10,636 nt of DNA from an uncultured Lysobacteraceae bacterium (lineage in GTDB: Bacteria > Pseudomonadota > Gammaproteobacteria > Xanthomonadales > Rhodanobacteraceae). Position 1 is the first letter of the stretch, and each line of letters begins with the position of its first letter. The notes under the pieces are model-generated. The model was given only the letters and a program-made list of their open reading frames with translations, searched no databases and was not told the origin of the DNA. The DNA lies in contig CAMLSI010000154.1 of the NCBI GenBank assembly GCA_946482585.1, forward strand, positions 1 to 10,636, given 5' to 3'. The position numbers and the translations under genes were made by a program. Positions 1 to 5,941 of the stretch are shown piece by piece.

Positions 1-217
1 CTTCGACGCGCTCGATCTCGACCATGGCGACGGCGCGCACGCCGGTCACGGCGGCGGCGAGGACAAGTTCTACAGCTTCGACGTGACGGATCTCGTGCGC
101 CGGCTCGGCGCGAACAAGACGCTGGCCGAAAAGCCGACGGTGACGATCGCGCCGGTCGGCGAGCCGGCGAGTGCGGCCAAGCCGGTCGTCGGCACGATCG
201 AATTGCAGGTGCAGTAA
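1..217 (+). CDS. Tyrosinase-family protein, C-terminal fragment (cut by window edge)
   Basis: Only the last 71 codons and the stop are in the window; the reading frame starts at base 2 and runs open from the edge. The visible part has a His/Gly-rich stretch (HGDGAHAGHGGGEDK), then FYSFDVTDLVRRL, a short linker, TVTIAPVGEPA and a final PVVGTIELQVQ. From memory, the pattern 'FDVTD..RRL ... VTI.PVG.P ... PVVG.IEL' is the beta-strand C-terminal domain that follows the di-copper domain in bacterial tyrosinase/polyphenol oxidase-like proteins. The copper-binding histidines of the catalytic domain would be upstream and cannot be checked, so activity is unknown. Another beta-sandwich secreted protein remains possible. 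The gene ends eight bases before a strong hairpin terminator. Confidence 0.6.
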   Translation, partial: FDALDLDHGDGAHAGHGGGEDKFYSFDVTDLVRRLGANKTLAEKPTVTIAPVGEPASAAKPVVGTIELQVQ

Positions 218-224
218 AGGAAAA

Positions 225-257
225 GGGCCGGAAGCCGGGCGACCCGGCTTCCGGCCC
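225..257. terminator. Bidirectional intrinsic terminator, perfect 15-bp hairpin
   Basis: GGGCCGGAAGCCGGG (225-239) and its exact complement (243-257) enclose a 3-base loop. It lies between two convergent stop codons (217 on +, 272 on -). Read on the minus strand it is followed by a T-rich run (complement of the A-rich bases 216-224), which is the classic form for the Yip1-family gene. On the plus strand there is no clear T-run, so termination there may rely on the stem alone. Confidence 0.85.
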
Positions 258-271
258 TCGCGCCGGCGTCC

Positions 272-853
272 TCAGTGGGCGACGACGGCGGCGCCGATCA
301 GCATGGCTGCGACGATGCCACCGACGATCATCATCGCGACGAAGGCCAGCACGATGTTGATCACGAGTACGACCGCGAAATAGCCGCCGGTCTTTTCAGC
401 CGGCGACTTCATCGTATGCGGGAGACCGAAATACAGCAGCACGCAGCCGTAGACCAGGCCAGCCCAATAGATCAGCACGCCGAGAATCGGGATGATGCCG
501 AAGATGCCGGCGACCCAACCTGCGGTATTGGCGTAGGCGGCGGTCTTGAGCGCCTGGATCTGGTTCTTCTCTGCGCCAAAGGTCGGTGCCAGCGCGTCGA
601 TGATGATGGCCATCAGGAAGGTCAGGCCCAGCGAAAGTGCGTAGTTCAGGATCATGCCAACCACGCCAGCGACGACACTGCCCGCCATGGAATAGGCCAA
701 GAAGCTGATGACCGCGGGAATGGCGGCGAGGATCATGATGTAGCCGGTGTACAGCTTGGCGACGTCGGTCTGTTCCTGTGCGATCACCGGCCATTCCGAC
801 TTCGGCGAGAGCAGCACATTCTTTACGCGTTCGATCAGCTTGTTGATATCCAT
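272..853 (-). CDS. Yip1-family small integral membrane protein
   Basis: This 193-residue membrane protein has a short amphipathic cytoplasmic N-terminus (MDINKLIERVKNVLLSPKSE, then WPVIAQEQT) and about five hydrophobic segments, near residues 36-57, 62-87, 109-128, 129-144 and 158-190. The N-terminal pattern 'RV.N.L..P..EW..I..E' and the segment arrangement match bacterial Yip1-domain proteins (Pfam Yip1 family), whose molecular role in bacteria is not established. The open frame extends upstream to 982, but I chose the ATG at 851-853 because AGGAG (858-862) precedes it by 4 bases and the upstream extension is low-complexity and Arg/Pro-rich. A GCTAGAAT -10 element lies 59 bases upstream. The gene appears to be transcribed alone, ends at the hairpin 225-257, and is divergent from the zinc-finger/LPS operon. 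Confidence 0.85.
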   Translation of the reverse strand: MDINKLIERVKNVLLSPKSEWPVIAQEQTDVAKLYTGYIMILAAIPAVISFLAYSMAGSVVAGVVGMILNYALSLGLTFLMAIIIDALAPTFGAEKNQIQALKTAAYANTAGWVAGIFGIIPILGVLIYWAGLVYGCVLLYFGLPHTMKSPAEKTGGYFAVVLVINIVLAFVAMMIVGGIVAAMLIGAAVVAH

Positions 854-912
854 GGTTCTCCTAACCCCAGTCGATGGTGGCTCAGGGCGCGGCCACCGGC
901 GCAAACGTTTCA

Positions 913-918
913 ATTCTA
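913..918 (-). promoter_or_regulatory. Putative -10 element of the Yip1-family gene
   Basis: On the minus strand this reads GC-TAGAAT. It would start transcription roughly 50 bases before the ATG at 853. No convincing -35 hexamer is visible. An 8-base palindrome AAACGTTT (903-910) lies just downstream. Confidence 0.5.
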
Positions 919-1015
919 GCCCCGTACGCCAGGAGACGTGCGACGGGGCGGTCGCACCCGCCGTGTGAGCTATCGCCGGCACAAAGCGTGCATCCGGTCA
1001 CAGGATGCGAGCTGC

Positions 1016-1021
1016 TAAACT
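1016..1021 (+). promoter_or_regulatory. Putative -10 element of the zinc-finger/LPS operon
   Basis: GC-TAAACT, 31 bases before the ATG at 1053. It lies downstream of the alternative in-frame ATG at 1005, which argues against that start. No good -35 match is visible. Confidence 0.45.
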
Positions 1022-1052
1022 CGTGCGCTTTCGCGAATTCCGGACTATCCCA

Positions 1053-1262
1053 ATGGCCAGACCCAATCCAGCGACAGCGAAGACCCTTCCTGCCAATGCC
1101 GAGAACCGTTACGAAGTGACGCTGGCGGACCTGCCGCTGTCATGTCCGATGCCGGGCATGAGCCTGTGGAACTCGCATCCGAAGGTCTACCTGCCGATCG
1201 AAGACGAAGGCGGCGAGTCGGTCTGCGCGTACTGCGGCGCGCACTACGTGCTCAAGCGCTGA
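1053..1262 (+). CDS. CHCC zinc-finger domain protein (zf-CHCC, NDUFS6-like)
   Basis: This 69-residue protein has the zf-CHCC signature in its C-terminal half: Cys31 (LPLSCPMPGM), His42 (LWNSHPKVYLPI), Cys58 and Cys61 (VCAYCGAHY). These four residues are expected to bind one zinc ion. The same domain forms the C-terminus of mitochondrial complex I subunit NDUFS6 and occurs as free small proteins in proteobacteria, where the role is not well defined. The frame is open back to an ATG at 1005, but 1053 is preferred because the -10 element lies between the two and family members are about 65-70 residues. No Shine-Dalgarno sequence is visible. It is followed after 4 bases by the GT4 gene, so the two are probably co-transcribed. 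The link to LPS synthesis is by position only. Confidence 0.88.
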   Translation: MARPNPATAKTLPANAENRYEVTLADLPLSCPMPGMSLWNSHPKVYLPIEDEGGESVCAYCGAHYVLKR

Positions 1263-1266
1263 CCGG

Positions 1267-2418
1267 GTGTCCGTGCAAGGGCGCCGACTCACGGTGGTGC
1301 AACTCGTCCCGGCCCTGGAAACGGGCGGGGTCGAGCGATCCACGCTCGAAGTCGGTGCCGCGCTGGTCGCTGCCGGCCATCGCTCCATCGTCGTTTCCGC
1401 CGGCGGCCGCCTCGTGCCCCGCCTGCTGGCGGAGGGCAGCGAACACATCCAGCGTTCGATCGGCGCCAAGTCGCTGCTGACCCTGCGCCACGTTTCCGGG
1501 CTGCGCAGCCTGTTTCACGACATCAAGCCCGACATCGTGCACGCGCGTTCGCGGCTGCCGGCCTGGCTCGCGCACTTCGCGCTGAAGAACGGCCCGCCGG
1601 CGACGCATTTCGTGACCACCGCGCACGGACTCAACACGCCGGGACGCTACAGCGCGATCATGACGCGCGGCGAACGCGTCATCGCGGTTTCGCACACGGT
1701 GCGCGACTACCTCATCAGTCACTATGAGATCGACCCCGAACGCATCGTCGTGATTCCGCGCGGCATCGATCTCAACGAGTTCCCTTACGGCCATCGCCCC
1801 GACGACGAATGGCTGCGCGCGTTCTATTCCGACTACCCCCGCCTGCGCGGTGCGCCGCTGCTGACCCTGCCCGGTCGCGGCACGCGCATCAAAGGCCACG
1901 CCGACGCGATCGAACTCATCGCCGCGCTGAAGACGCGCGGCATCGCGACGCGCCTGCTGCTGCTCGGCGTGGTCGAGGCCAGTCGCGGCAGCTACGTGGC
2001 GGAGCTGCAGCGCCTCGCGGACGAACGCGGCGTCGCCGACGACGTGGTCTTCGCCGCACCGCGCGCGGACGTGCGCGACGTCTATGCCGCGAGCGCGCTC
2101 GTGCTGCAGTTGTCGAACAAGCCCGAAGCATTCGGCCGTACCGTGATCGAAGCGCTCGCGCTGTGCCGGCCGGTGCTCGGCTATGCGCACGGCGGCGTCG
2201 GCGAGTTGCTGACCGAGCTCTATCCGTCGGGCCGCGTGCCGTTCGACGATTTCGGCCGGCTCGTCGAGCGCGCCGCGGAACTGCTGCGGCTCGCGCCCGC
2301 GATCCCGCCGCTGCGGCGCTACCAGCTCGCCGACATGCAGCGCGCGACGCTCGCGCTGTACAACGCGCTCGTCAACAACGACGAAGGCAGCCTGCGCTCG
2401 ACCTACGCGATGAGCTGA
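1267..2418 (+). CDS. GT4 glycosyltransferase, probable LPS core
   Basis: A 383-residue GT-B fold glycosyltransferase of family GT4, which moves a sugar from a nucleotide donor to the growing LPS core at the cytoplasmic face of the inner membrane. Visible landmarks are an N-terminal acceptor domain opening with VVQLVPALETGGVERSTLEV, then PDIVHARSRLPAW (88-100), FVTTAHGL (115-122), RVIAVSHTVRDYL (137-149) and IPRGIDLNEF (163-172). The C-terminal donor domain has LPGRGTRIKGH (201-211) and an E-X7-E pair at Glu287 and Glu295 (PEAFGRTVIEAL). The start is GTG at 1267, 4 bases after the zinc-finger stop; a second in-frame GTG lies at 1273 and neither has a clear ribosome site, so coupling to the upstream gene is likely. 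The exact sugar and linkage cannot be read from the sequence. Confidence 0.88.
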   Translation: MSVQGRRLTVVQLVPALETGGVERSTLEVGAALVAAGHRSIVVSAGGRLVPRLLAEGSEHIQRSIGAKSLLTLRHVSGLRSLFHDIKPDIVHARSRLPAWLAHFALKNGPPATHFVTTAHGLNTPGRYSAIMTRGERVIAVSHTVRDYLISHYEIDPERIVVIPRGIDLNEFPYGHRPDDEWLRAFYSDYPRLRGAPLLTLPGRGTRIKGHADAIELIAALKTRGIATRLLLLGVVEASRGSYVAELQRLADERGVADDVVFAAPRADVRDVYAASALVLQLSNKPEAFGRTVIEALALCRPVLGYAHGGVGELLTELYPSGRVPFDDFGRLVERAAELLRLAPAIPPLRRYQLADMQRATLALYNALVNNDEGSLRSTYAMS

Positions 2419-2454
2419 CCGCGGCGTGTCGCCGGAAAGCGCGGGCGGCTCGGC

Positions 2455-2460
2455 TATCAT
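2455..2460 (+). promoter_or_regulatory. Putative -10 element for the ligase-family gene, nearly leaderless
   Basis: GC-TATCAT with only 10 bases between it and the ATG at 2471. A normal start point would fall 3-4 bases before the ATG. No Shine-Dalgarno sequence precedes that ATG. This could be an internal promoter of the LPS operon. Confidence 0.4.
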
Positions 2461-2470
2461 CACGCCCCGC

Positions 2471-3733
2471 ATGAGCACCCTGTCGCCGCGCGAGCGAATC
2501 GCGTCCGTGTTTCCCGCTGCGTTGCTGCCGCTCTGGGCCGTCGCGCTGTTGTTGCCGTTCGGCCGTACTGCGGAATTCGGCGTGCTGCTTTGTCTCGTCG
2601 CCGGTGTCGCCGGCCTCGTGCGCGGCACCGTCGCGCGGCCGTTGCGCGACGGCCTGCAGGTATTCGCGGTGCTCTGGCTCTGCTACGCCGCCGCCGCGGC
2701 GATATCCGCGTTCGATGCGGTGAATCCGGCCAAGAGCTGGGGAACCGTATTCGCCGCGCTGCGTTTTCTGCCGCTCGGTGCCTATGCGCTCATCGCCGCC
2801 TCGACGCCGATCCGCCAGGCGCAGCTGCGCGACGGCACTGCCGTCGTCGTCGCGGTCTGGCTCGCCGATGCCTGGGCGCAGGCGCTGACCGGCTGGAGTT
2901 TCGGCGGCGCGCCCGAAGCCGAACGCCTCAGCGGCCTGTTCGGGGCCGACAATCTCAAGCTCGGTCCCGTGCTCGCGACCTTGTCGCCGTTCCTGCTGCT
3001 CGCCGCGCGTCAGCGCTGGGGACGCCGCGGTCTCGCGTTCGCGTTCGGATTCACGCTCGTGCCGGTGCTGCTGGCCGGTTCGCGCGCGAGCTGGTTCGCG
3101 CTCGCGCTCGTCGCGCTCGTGCTGCTCTGGGGCGAAACGCGCAAGCCGCTGCGGTTCGCCGCGGCGCTTGCCGTGCTCGGACTCGCGATGGGCGCTGCCG
3201 TCGCCGTCGCCTGGCGCAGCTCCGACGCCTTCGAGGCGCGCATGCAGCGCACGTTGCAGGCGTTCGACGGCACGCAACACGAAATCGACTTCGCGCTCGC
3301 CGGCCGTGCACAGATCTGGCATACGGCCGGTGCCATGATCGCGGCGCATCCGGTCAACGGCGTCGGCGTGCGCGGCTTCCGCTATGCCTACGCCCGCTAT
3401 GCAGAGCCTGGCGATACGTTCGTGCAGCGCGACGGCAGCGGCGCCGCGCACGCGCATCAGTGGATGCTCGAGGTGCTCAGCGAAACCGGCATCGTCGGGC
3501 TCGCGCTCTGGCTCACCGGCATCGTCGTCGCGCTACGCGCATGGCACCGCGCGAATGCGGCGCAGCGTGGCGCGGCGTTCGCGCCGGGGCTCGCGCTCGT
3601 CGCCATGGCGTTTCCACTGAATACGCATCTCGCGTTCTATTCGGCCTGGTGGGGATTGCTGTTCTGGTGGCTGATCGCGCTGTATTGCGCTGCACTGGCG
3701 GCGCCGGCGCCGGAGGAAACGCACCATGCGTGA
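2471..3733 (+). CDS. O-antigen ligase / polymerase family membrane protein (Wzy_C, WaaL-like)
   Basis: A 420-residue polytopic inner-membrane protein with about 10-12 hydrophobic segments and the Wzy_C signature. GSRASW (Arg205) starts the conserved region. A large periplasmic loop (about 250-335) contains GRAQIWHTAGAMI, HPVNGVGVRGF (His293) and AHAHQWMLEVLSETG (His327, His329), before the next helix at about 339-356. WaaL-type enzymes use such arginine and histidine residues to join undecaprenyl-linked O-antigen to lipid A-core in the periplasm. Wzy polymerases share the fold, so ligase versus polymerase is not settled; the core-glycosyltransferase neighbours favour ligase. The frame extends to a GTG at 2426, but ATG 2471 is preferred because that extension is polar and overlaps the -10 element. 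Its stop overlaps the GT2 start by 8 bases. Confidence 0.85.
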   Translation: MSTLSPRERIASVFPAALLPLWAVALLLPFGRTAEFGVLLCLVAGVAGLVRGTVARPLRDGLQVFAVLWLCYAAAAAISAFDAVNPAKSWGTVFAALRFLPLGAYALIAASTPIRQAQLRDGTAVVVAVWLADAWAQALTGWSFGGAPEAERLSGLFGADNLKLGPVLATLSPFLLLAARQRWGRRGLAFAFGFTLVPVLLAGSRASWFALALVALVLLWGETRKPLRFAAALAVLGLAMGAAVAVAWRSSDAFEARMQRTLQAFDGTQHEIDFALAGRAQIWHTAGAMIAAHPVNGVGVRGFRYAYARYAEPGDTFVQRDGSGAAHAHQWMLEVLSETGIVGLALWLTGIVVALRAWHRANAAQRGAAFAPGLALVAMAFPLNTHLAFYSAWWGLLFWWLIALYCAALAAPAPEETHHA

Positions 3734-4493
3734 ATCGCTGAGTCTCGTCGTCACGACGCTCGACAACGCGGCGACCCTGCGGCGCTGTCTCGCCAGCGCC
3801 GCCTGGGCCGACGACATCGTCGTGCTCGATTCGGGCTCGACCGACGCCACGCGCGCGATCGCCGCCGAATTCGGCGCGCGCGTATTCCACGAACCGTTCA
3901 AGGGCTATGCGGCGCAGAAGCAGAGCGCGATCGACAAGGCGCGGCACCGCTGGACGTTGCTGCTCGACGCCGACGAAGCGCTGACCGACGCGGCGCGCGG
4001 TGCGATCGAACGCGCGCTTCAGGCGCCGCAGGTCGCCGGATTCCGACTGCCGCGGCGCGAGCAGGTGTTCTGGACCTTCAATCACGCCGGCGTGCGTCTC
4101 AATACGCACCTTCGGCTGTTCGATCGCGAGCGTGTGCGCATGAATGCCGTGCCGGTGCACGCGGCGCCGGAGACGCGCGATGCCGTTGCGACCTTGCGTG
4201 ACGCCGTGTTCGTGCACTACGGCGAACCGGACATTGCGACCAAGGTCGCCAAGATCAACGCTTACTCGTCGGGCCTCGTCGAGCACAAGCGCACCAAGCG
4301 GCAGCGTTTTTTCGTCGCGCGGCTCGTTTTCTATCCGTACGTGTTCTTCCTGCGCCAGTATTTCGGCAAGCGCTGGTTCCTCGACGGCTGGGCCGGATTC
4401 ATCAACGCGGTGACGGCCGCGTATTACGTGTTTCTCAAATATGCAAAAGTATACGAGGCGCGGCGACGCGCCGCCGGGCGGCCGGAGGACTAG
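3726..4493 (+). CDS. GT2 glycosyltransferase, WaaE/KdtX-like LPS core enzyme
   Basis: A 255-residue GT-A fold family 2 glycosyltransferase. The N-terminus has SLVVTTLDNAATLRRCLAS, then WADDIVVLDSGSTD (27-40), GYAAQKQSAID (60-70) and the metal-binding DAD in LLLDADEAL (residues 81-83). The combination 'WAD.I.VLDSGSTD' and 'K.Y..QK..A' is typical of the WaaE/KdtX group, which adds a hexose (often beta-1,4-glucose) to the inner core; the exact sugar here is not provable. A hydrophobic, aromatic-rich C-terminal part (about 196-240) probably sits at the membrane. Translation starts at ATG 3726, with GGAGGA at 3712-3717, inside the end of the preceding gene, so the two are tightly coupled. It is the last gene of the forward LPS operon and meets the DUF3999 gene tail to tail. 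Confidence 0.87.
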   Translation: MRESLSLVVTTLDNAATLRRCLASAAWADDIVVLDSGSTDATRAIAAEFGARVFHEPFKGYAAQKQSAIDKARHRWTLLLDADEALTDAARGAIERALQAPQVAGFRLPRREQVFWTFNHAGVRLNTHLRLFDRERVRMNAVPVHAAPETRDAVATLRDAVFVHYGEPDIATKVAKINAYSSGLVEHKRTKRQRFFVARLVFYPYVFFLRQYFGKRWFLDGWAGFINAVTAAYYVFLKYAKVYEARRRAAGRPED

Positions 4494-4523
4494 GCCGTTG
4501 GCGAGGCGGTTCTCCCCTTCAGC

Positions 4524-4560
4524 GTACGCGGCGGGCGATTCGCCATCGGCCCGCCGGTAC
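4524..4560. terminator. Imperfect hairpin between convergent operons, possible terminator
   Basis: An imperfect stem of about 15 pairs: GTAC (4524-4527), then C-GGCGGGC (4529-4536) and GAT (4537-4539) pair with ATC (4545-4547), GCCCGCC-G (4549-4556) and GTAC (4557-4560), with single bulges at 4528 and 4548 and a 5-base loop. It fills the gap between the GT2 stop (4493) and the DUF3999 stop (4562). There is no T-run on either strand, so it is only a candidate. Confidence 0.35.
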
Positions 4561-4561
4561 T

Positions 4562-5941
4562 CTACGCGCCTTCTCTGGACCTGAGCAGCGACAGCGCCAT
4601 CCCGACGATGAGCAGCGTGCCCGCGACGAGCACGAACCACAGCAGCAGGTTGCGCCAGTCGGGTTCGCGCTTCGGCGGCGACGGAGGAACGAGTGCGGCA
4701 TCGCCGCTGAGCGTGCGGCCGCTTTCGGGTACTGCCGGATAGGGTTTCCAGTCGGCGCCGTGACGTTTCCGCAGCGCGTCGAGCAGGGTCGAGATAGGGG
4801 CGTCGTGGCGCCGGGTCTTCGCACTGCCGGCGGCAATGGTGTACGGCCCTTCGCCTTGCGCGAGAAACACCAGCACTTCGGGGCGATAGCCCAGCACGAG
4901 CGACGGCGGCGCATTCGGCGCCGGGCTCGCGTCGACGCGCCACTCGCGATCGCGCACCGCGGCGGCGAGCTGTTGCGGCGTCGAACTTTCCACGGCATCG
5001 CCCGAGGCGACGCGATAGCCGGTCCACGGGCCTGCGCGCGTCGTCCACGGCAGTGCGCCGTCGTCTCGGCTGCGCACGGTCCAGGTGGCGACGTTGTTGC
5101 CGCCTTCGGCGCGCACGTCGAGCTGCTGCGCCGGGATCCGCGCATCGACACGATAGCTGTAGTAGCTGCGCTCGCCATCCCTGCGCACTTCGCCGGCGAC
5201 GCTGAGCCAGCGCCATTCCGGTTCGGGCGGCGGCGGTGCGGCTTCAGCGCGGATCGTACGCAGCGGCGGCAAGGTGTCGCTGAGCGCGGCGATGCGCAGG
5301 TAGCGGAAGCCGCGTTCGCGGCCGAGTTCGAGCCGGTCGCGGCGCAGCCGCTCTTCGCCGTTGCGCAGGTCGGCTATGACGCCGTCGCCGACCGGATTCC
5401 AGTGCTGCAGGTCGTCGCTGGCCGACAGCCGAACCGTGGTCTGGAACGCCGGCGCGTCGTCGGCCCAGGTCAGCCGCAGCGCGGCAAGCGGCGTGCGGAT
5501 CTGGCTCAAGTCCAGCAGCAGCTCGCGCGCCGATTCGGACGCCGGACCGGCCGCGACACTGGCGTCGATGCGCAGCACGCGTCCTTGCGCGTCGCGTTCG
5601 GCGCGCAGGTTCCAATCCGCGGTCGCGTCGCCGGAACGTGGTGCCGGCAGCAGGAACCAGGATACGTCGAGCAGGTCGCGCGGCCATTCCTGCGCGCTCG
5701 CGCCTTCGGGGCCGAGCAGGGTCGCCGGCAGCGATTCGCCGGCGGCGTTGAACACTTCGATATCGGCGAGGCCGCGGTCCTGCGCCGCGCGGTACATGGC
5801 TTCGCTGAGCACGACGCGGAACGCGCCGCCGTCCTCGCGCGCAAGGCGCAGCGGCCATTCCTGGGCGTAGTCACTGCGCTGGCCGGCGAGCGCGGCGGCG
5901 GCCACGAGCGTCAGTACGGCGGCGACGGCGATGCGCTTCAT
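4562..5941 (-). CDS. DUF3999-family envelope protein
   Basis: This 459-residue protein has a signal peptide (MKRIAVAAVLTLVAAAALAG, cleavage probably near residue 20), a long beta-rich extracytoplasmic region, and one C-terminal membrane helix (about 432-453) followed by a short basic tail. The start ATG overlaps the DUF2339 stop by 4 bases (ATGA), implying translational coupling. Family-like features are a first domain opening with QEWPLRL (27-33), and a late block SLVLGYRPEVLVFLAQG (347-363) followed by PYTIAAGSA. Residues about 169-218 (RLSASDDLQHWNPV ... FRYLRI) resemble the 'S.D...W ... RY.RI' pattern of F5/8-type C/CBM32 galactose-binding domains, suggesting glycan binding; this is inference. 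DUF3999 is, from memory, often encoded next to DUF2339, and its function is unknown. The C-terminal helix predicts an inner-membrane anchor with the domains in the periplasm. Confidence 0.85.
   Translation of the reverse strand: MKRIAVAAVLTLVAAAALAGQRSDYAQEWPLRLAREDGGAFRVVLSEAMYRAAQDRGLADIEVFNAAGESLPATLLGPEGASAQEWPRDLLDVSWFLLPAPRSGDATADWNLRAERDAQGRVLRIDASVAAGPASESARELLLDLSQIRTPLAALRLTWADDAPAFQTTVRLSASDDLQHWNPVGDGVIADLRNGEERLRRDRLELGRERGFRYLRIAALSDTLPPLRTIRAEAAPPPPEPEWRWLSVAGEVRRDGERSYYSYRVDARIPAQQLDVRAEGGNNVATWTVRSRDDGALPWTTRAGPWTGYRVASGDAVESSTPQQLAAAVRDREWRVDASPAPNAPPSLVLGYRPEVLVFLAQGEGPYTIAAGSAKTRRHDAPISTLLDALRKRHGADWKPYPAVPESGRTLSGDAALVPPSPPKREPDWRNLLLWFVLVAGTLLIVGMALSLLRSREGA

Noticed and set aside
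903..910. AAACGTTT palindrome just downstream of the Yip1-family -10, as a possible operator
   Set aside because: It is a single short copy with no flanking symmetry and no known regulator nearby. Position alone is not enough.
1005..1052. N-terminal extension of the zinc-finger protein from ATG 1005
   Set aside because: The -10 element at 1016-1021 would lie inside it, and the added residues do not resemble family members.
1252..3457. Two long minus-strand frames (1252-2628 and 2372-3457) opposite the GT4 and ligase genes
   Set aside because: Their low-complexity, charged composition is antisense to well-supported genes.
3513..5216. A 567-codon minus-strand frame across GT2 and the DUF3999 3' end
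   Set aside because: It is very rich in Arg/Ala and overlaps two genes with recognisable domains on both strands. It has no ribosome site or family signature.
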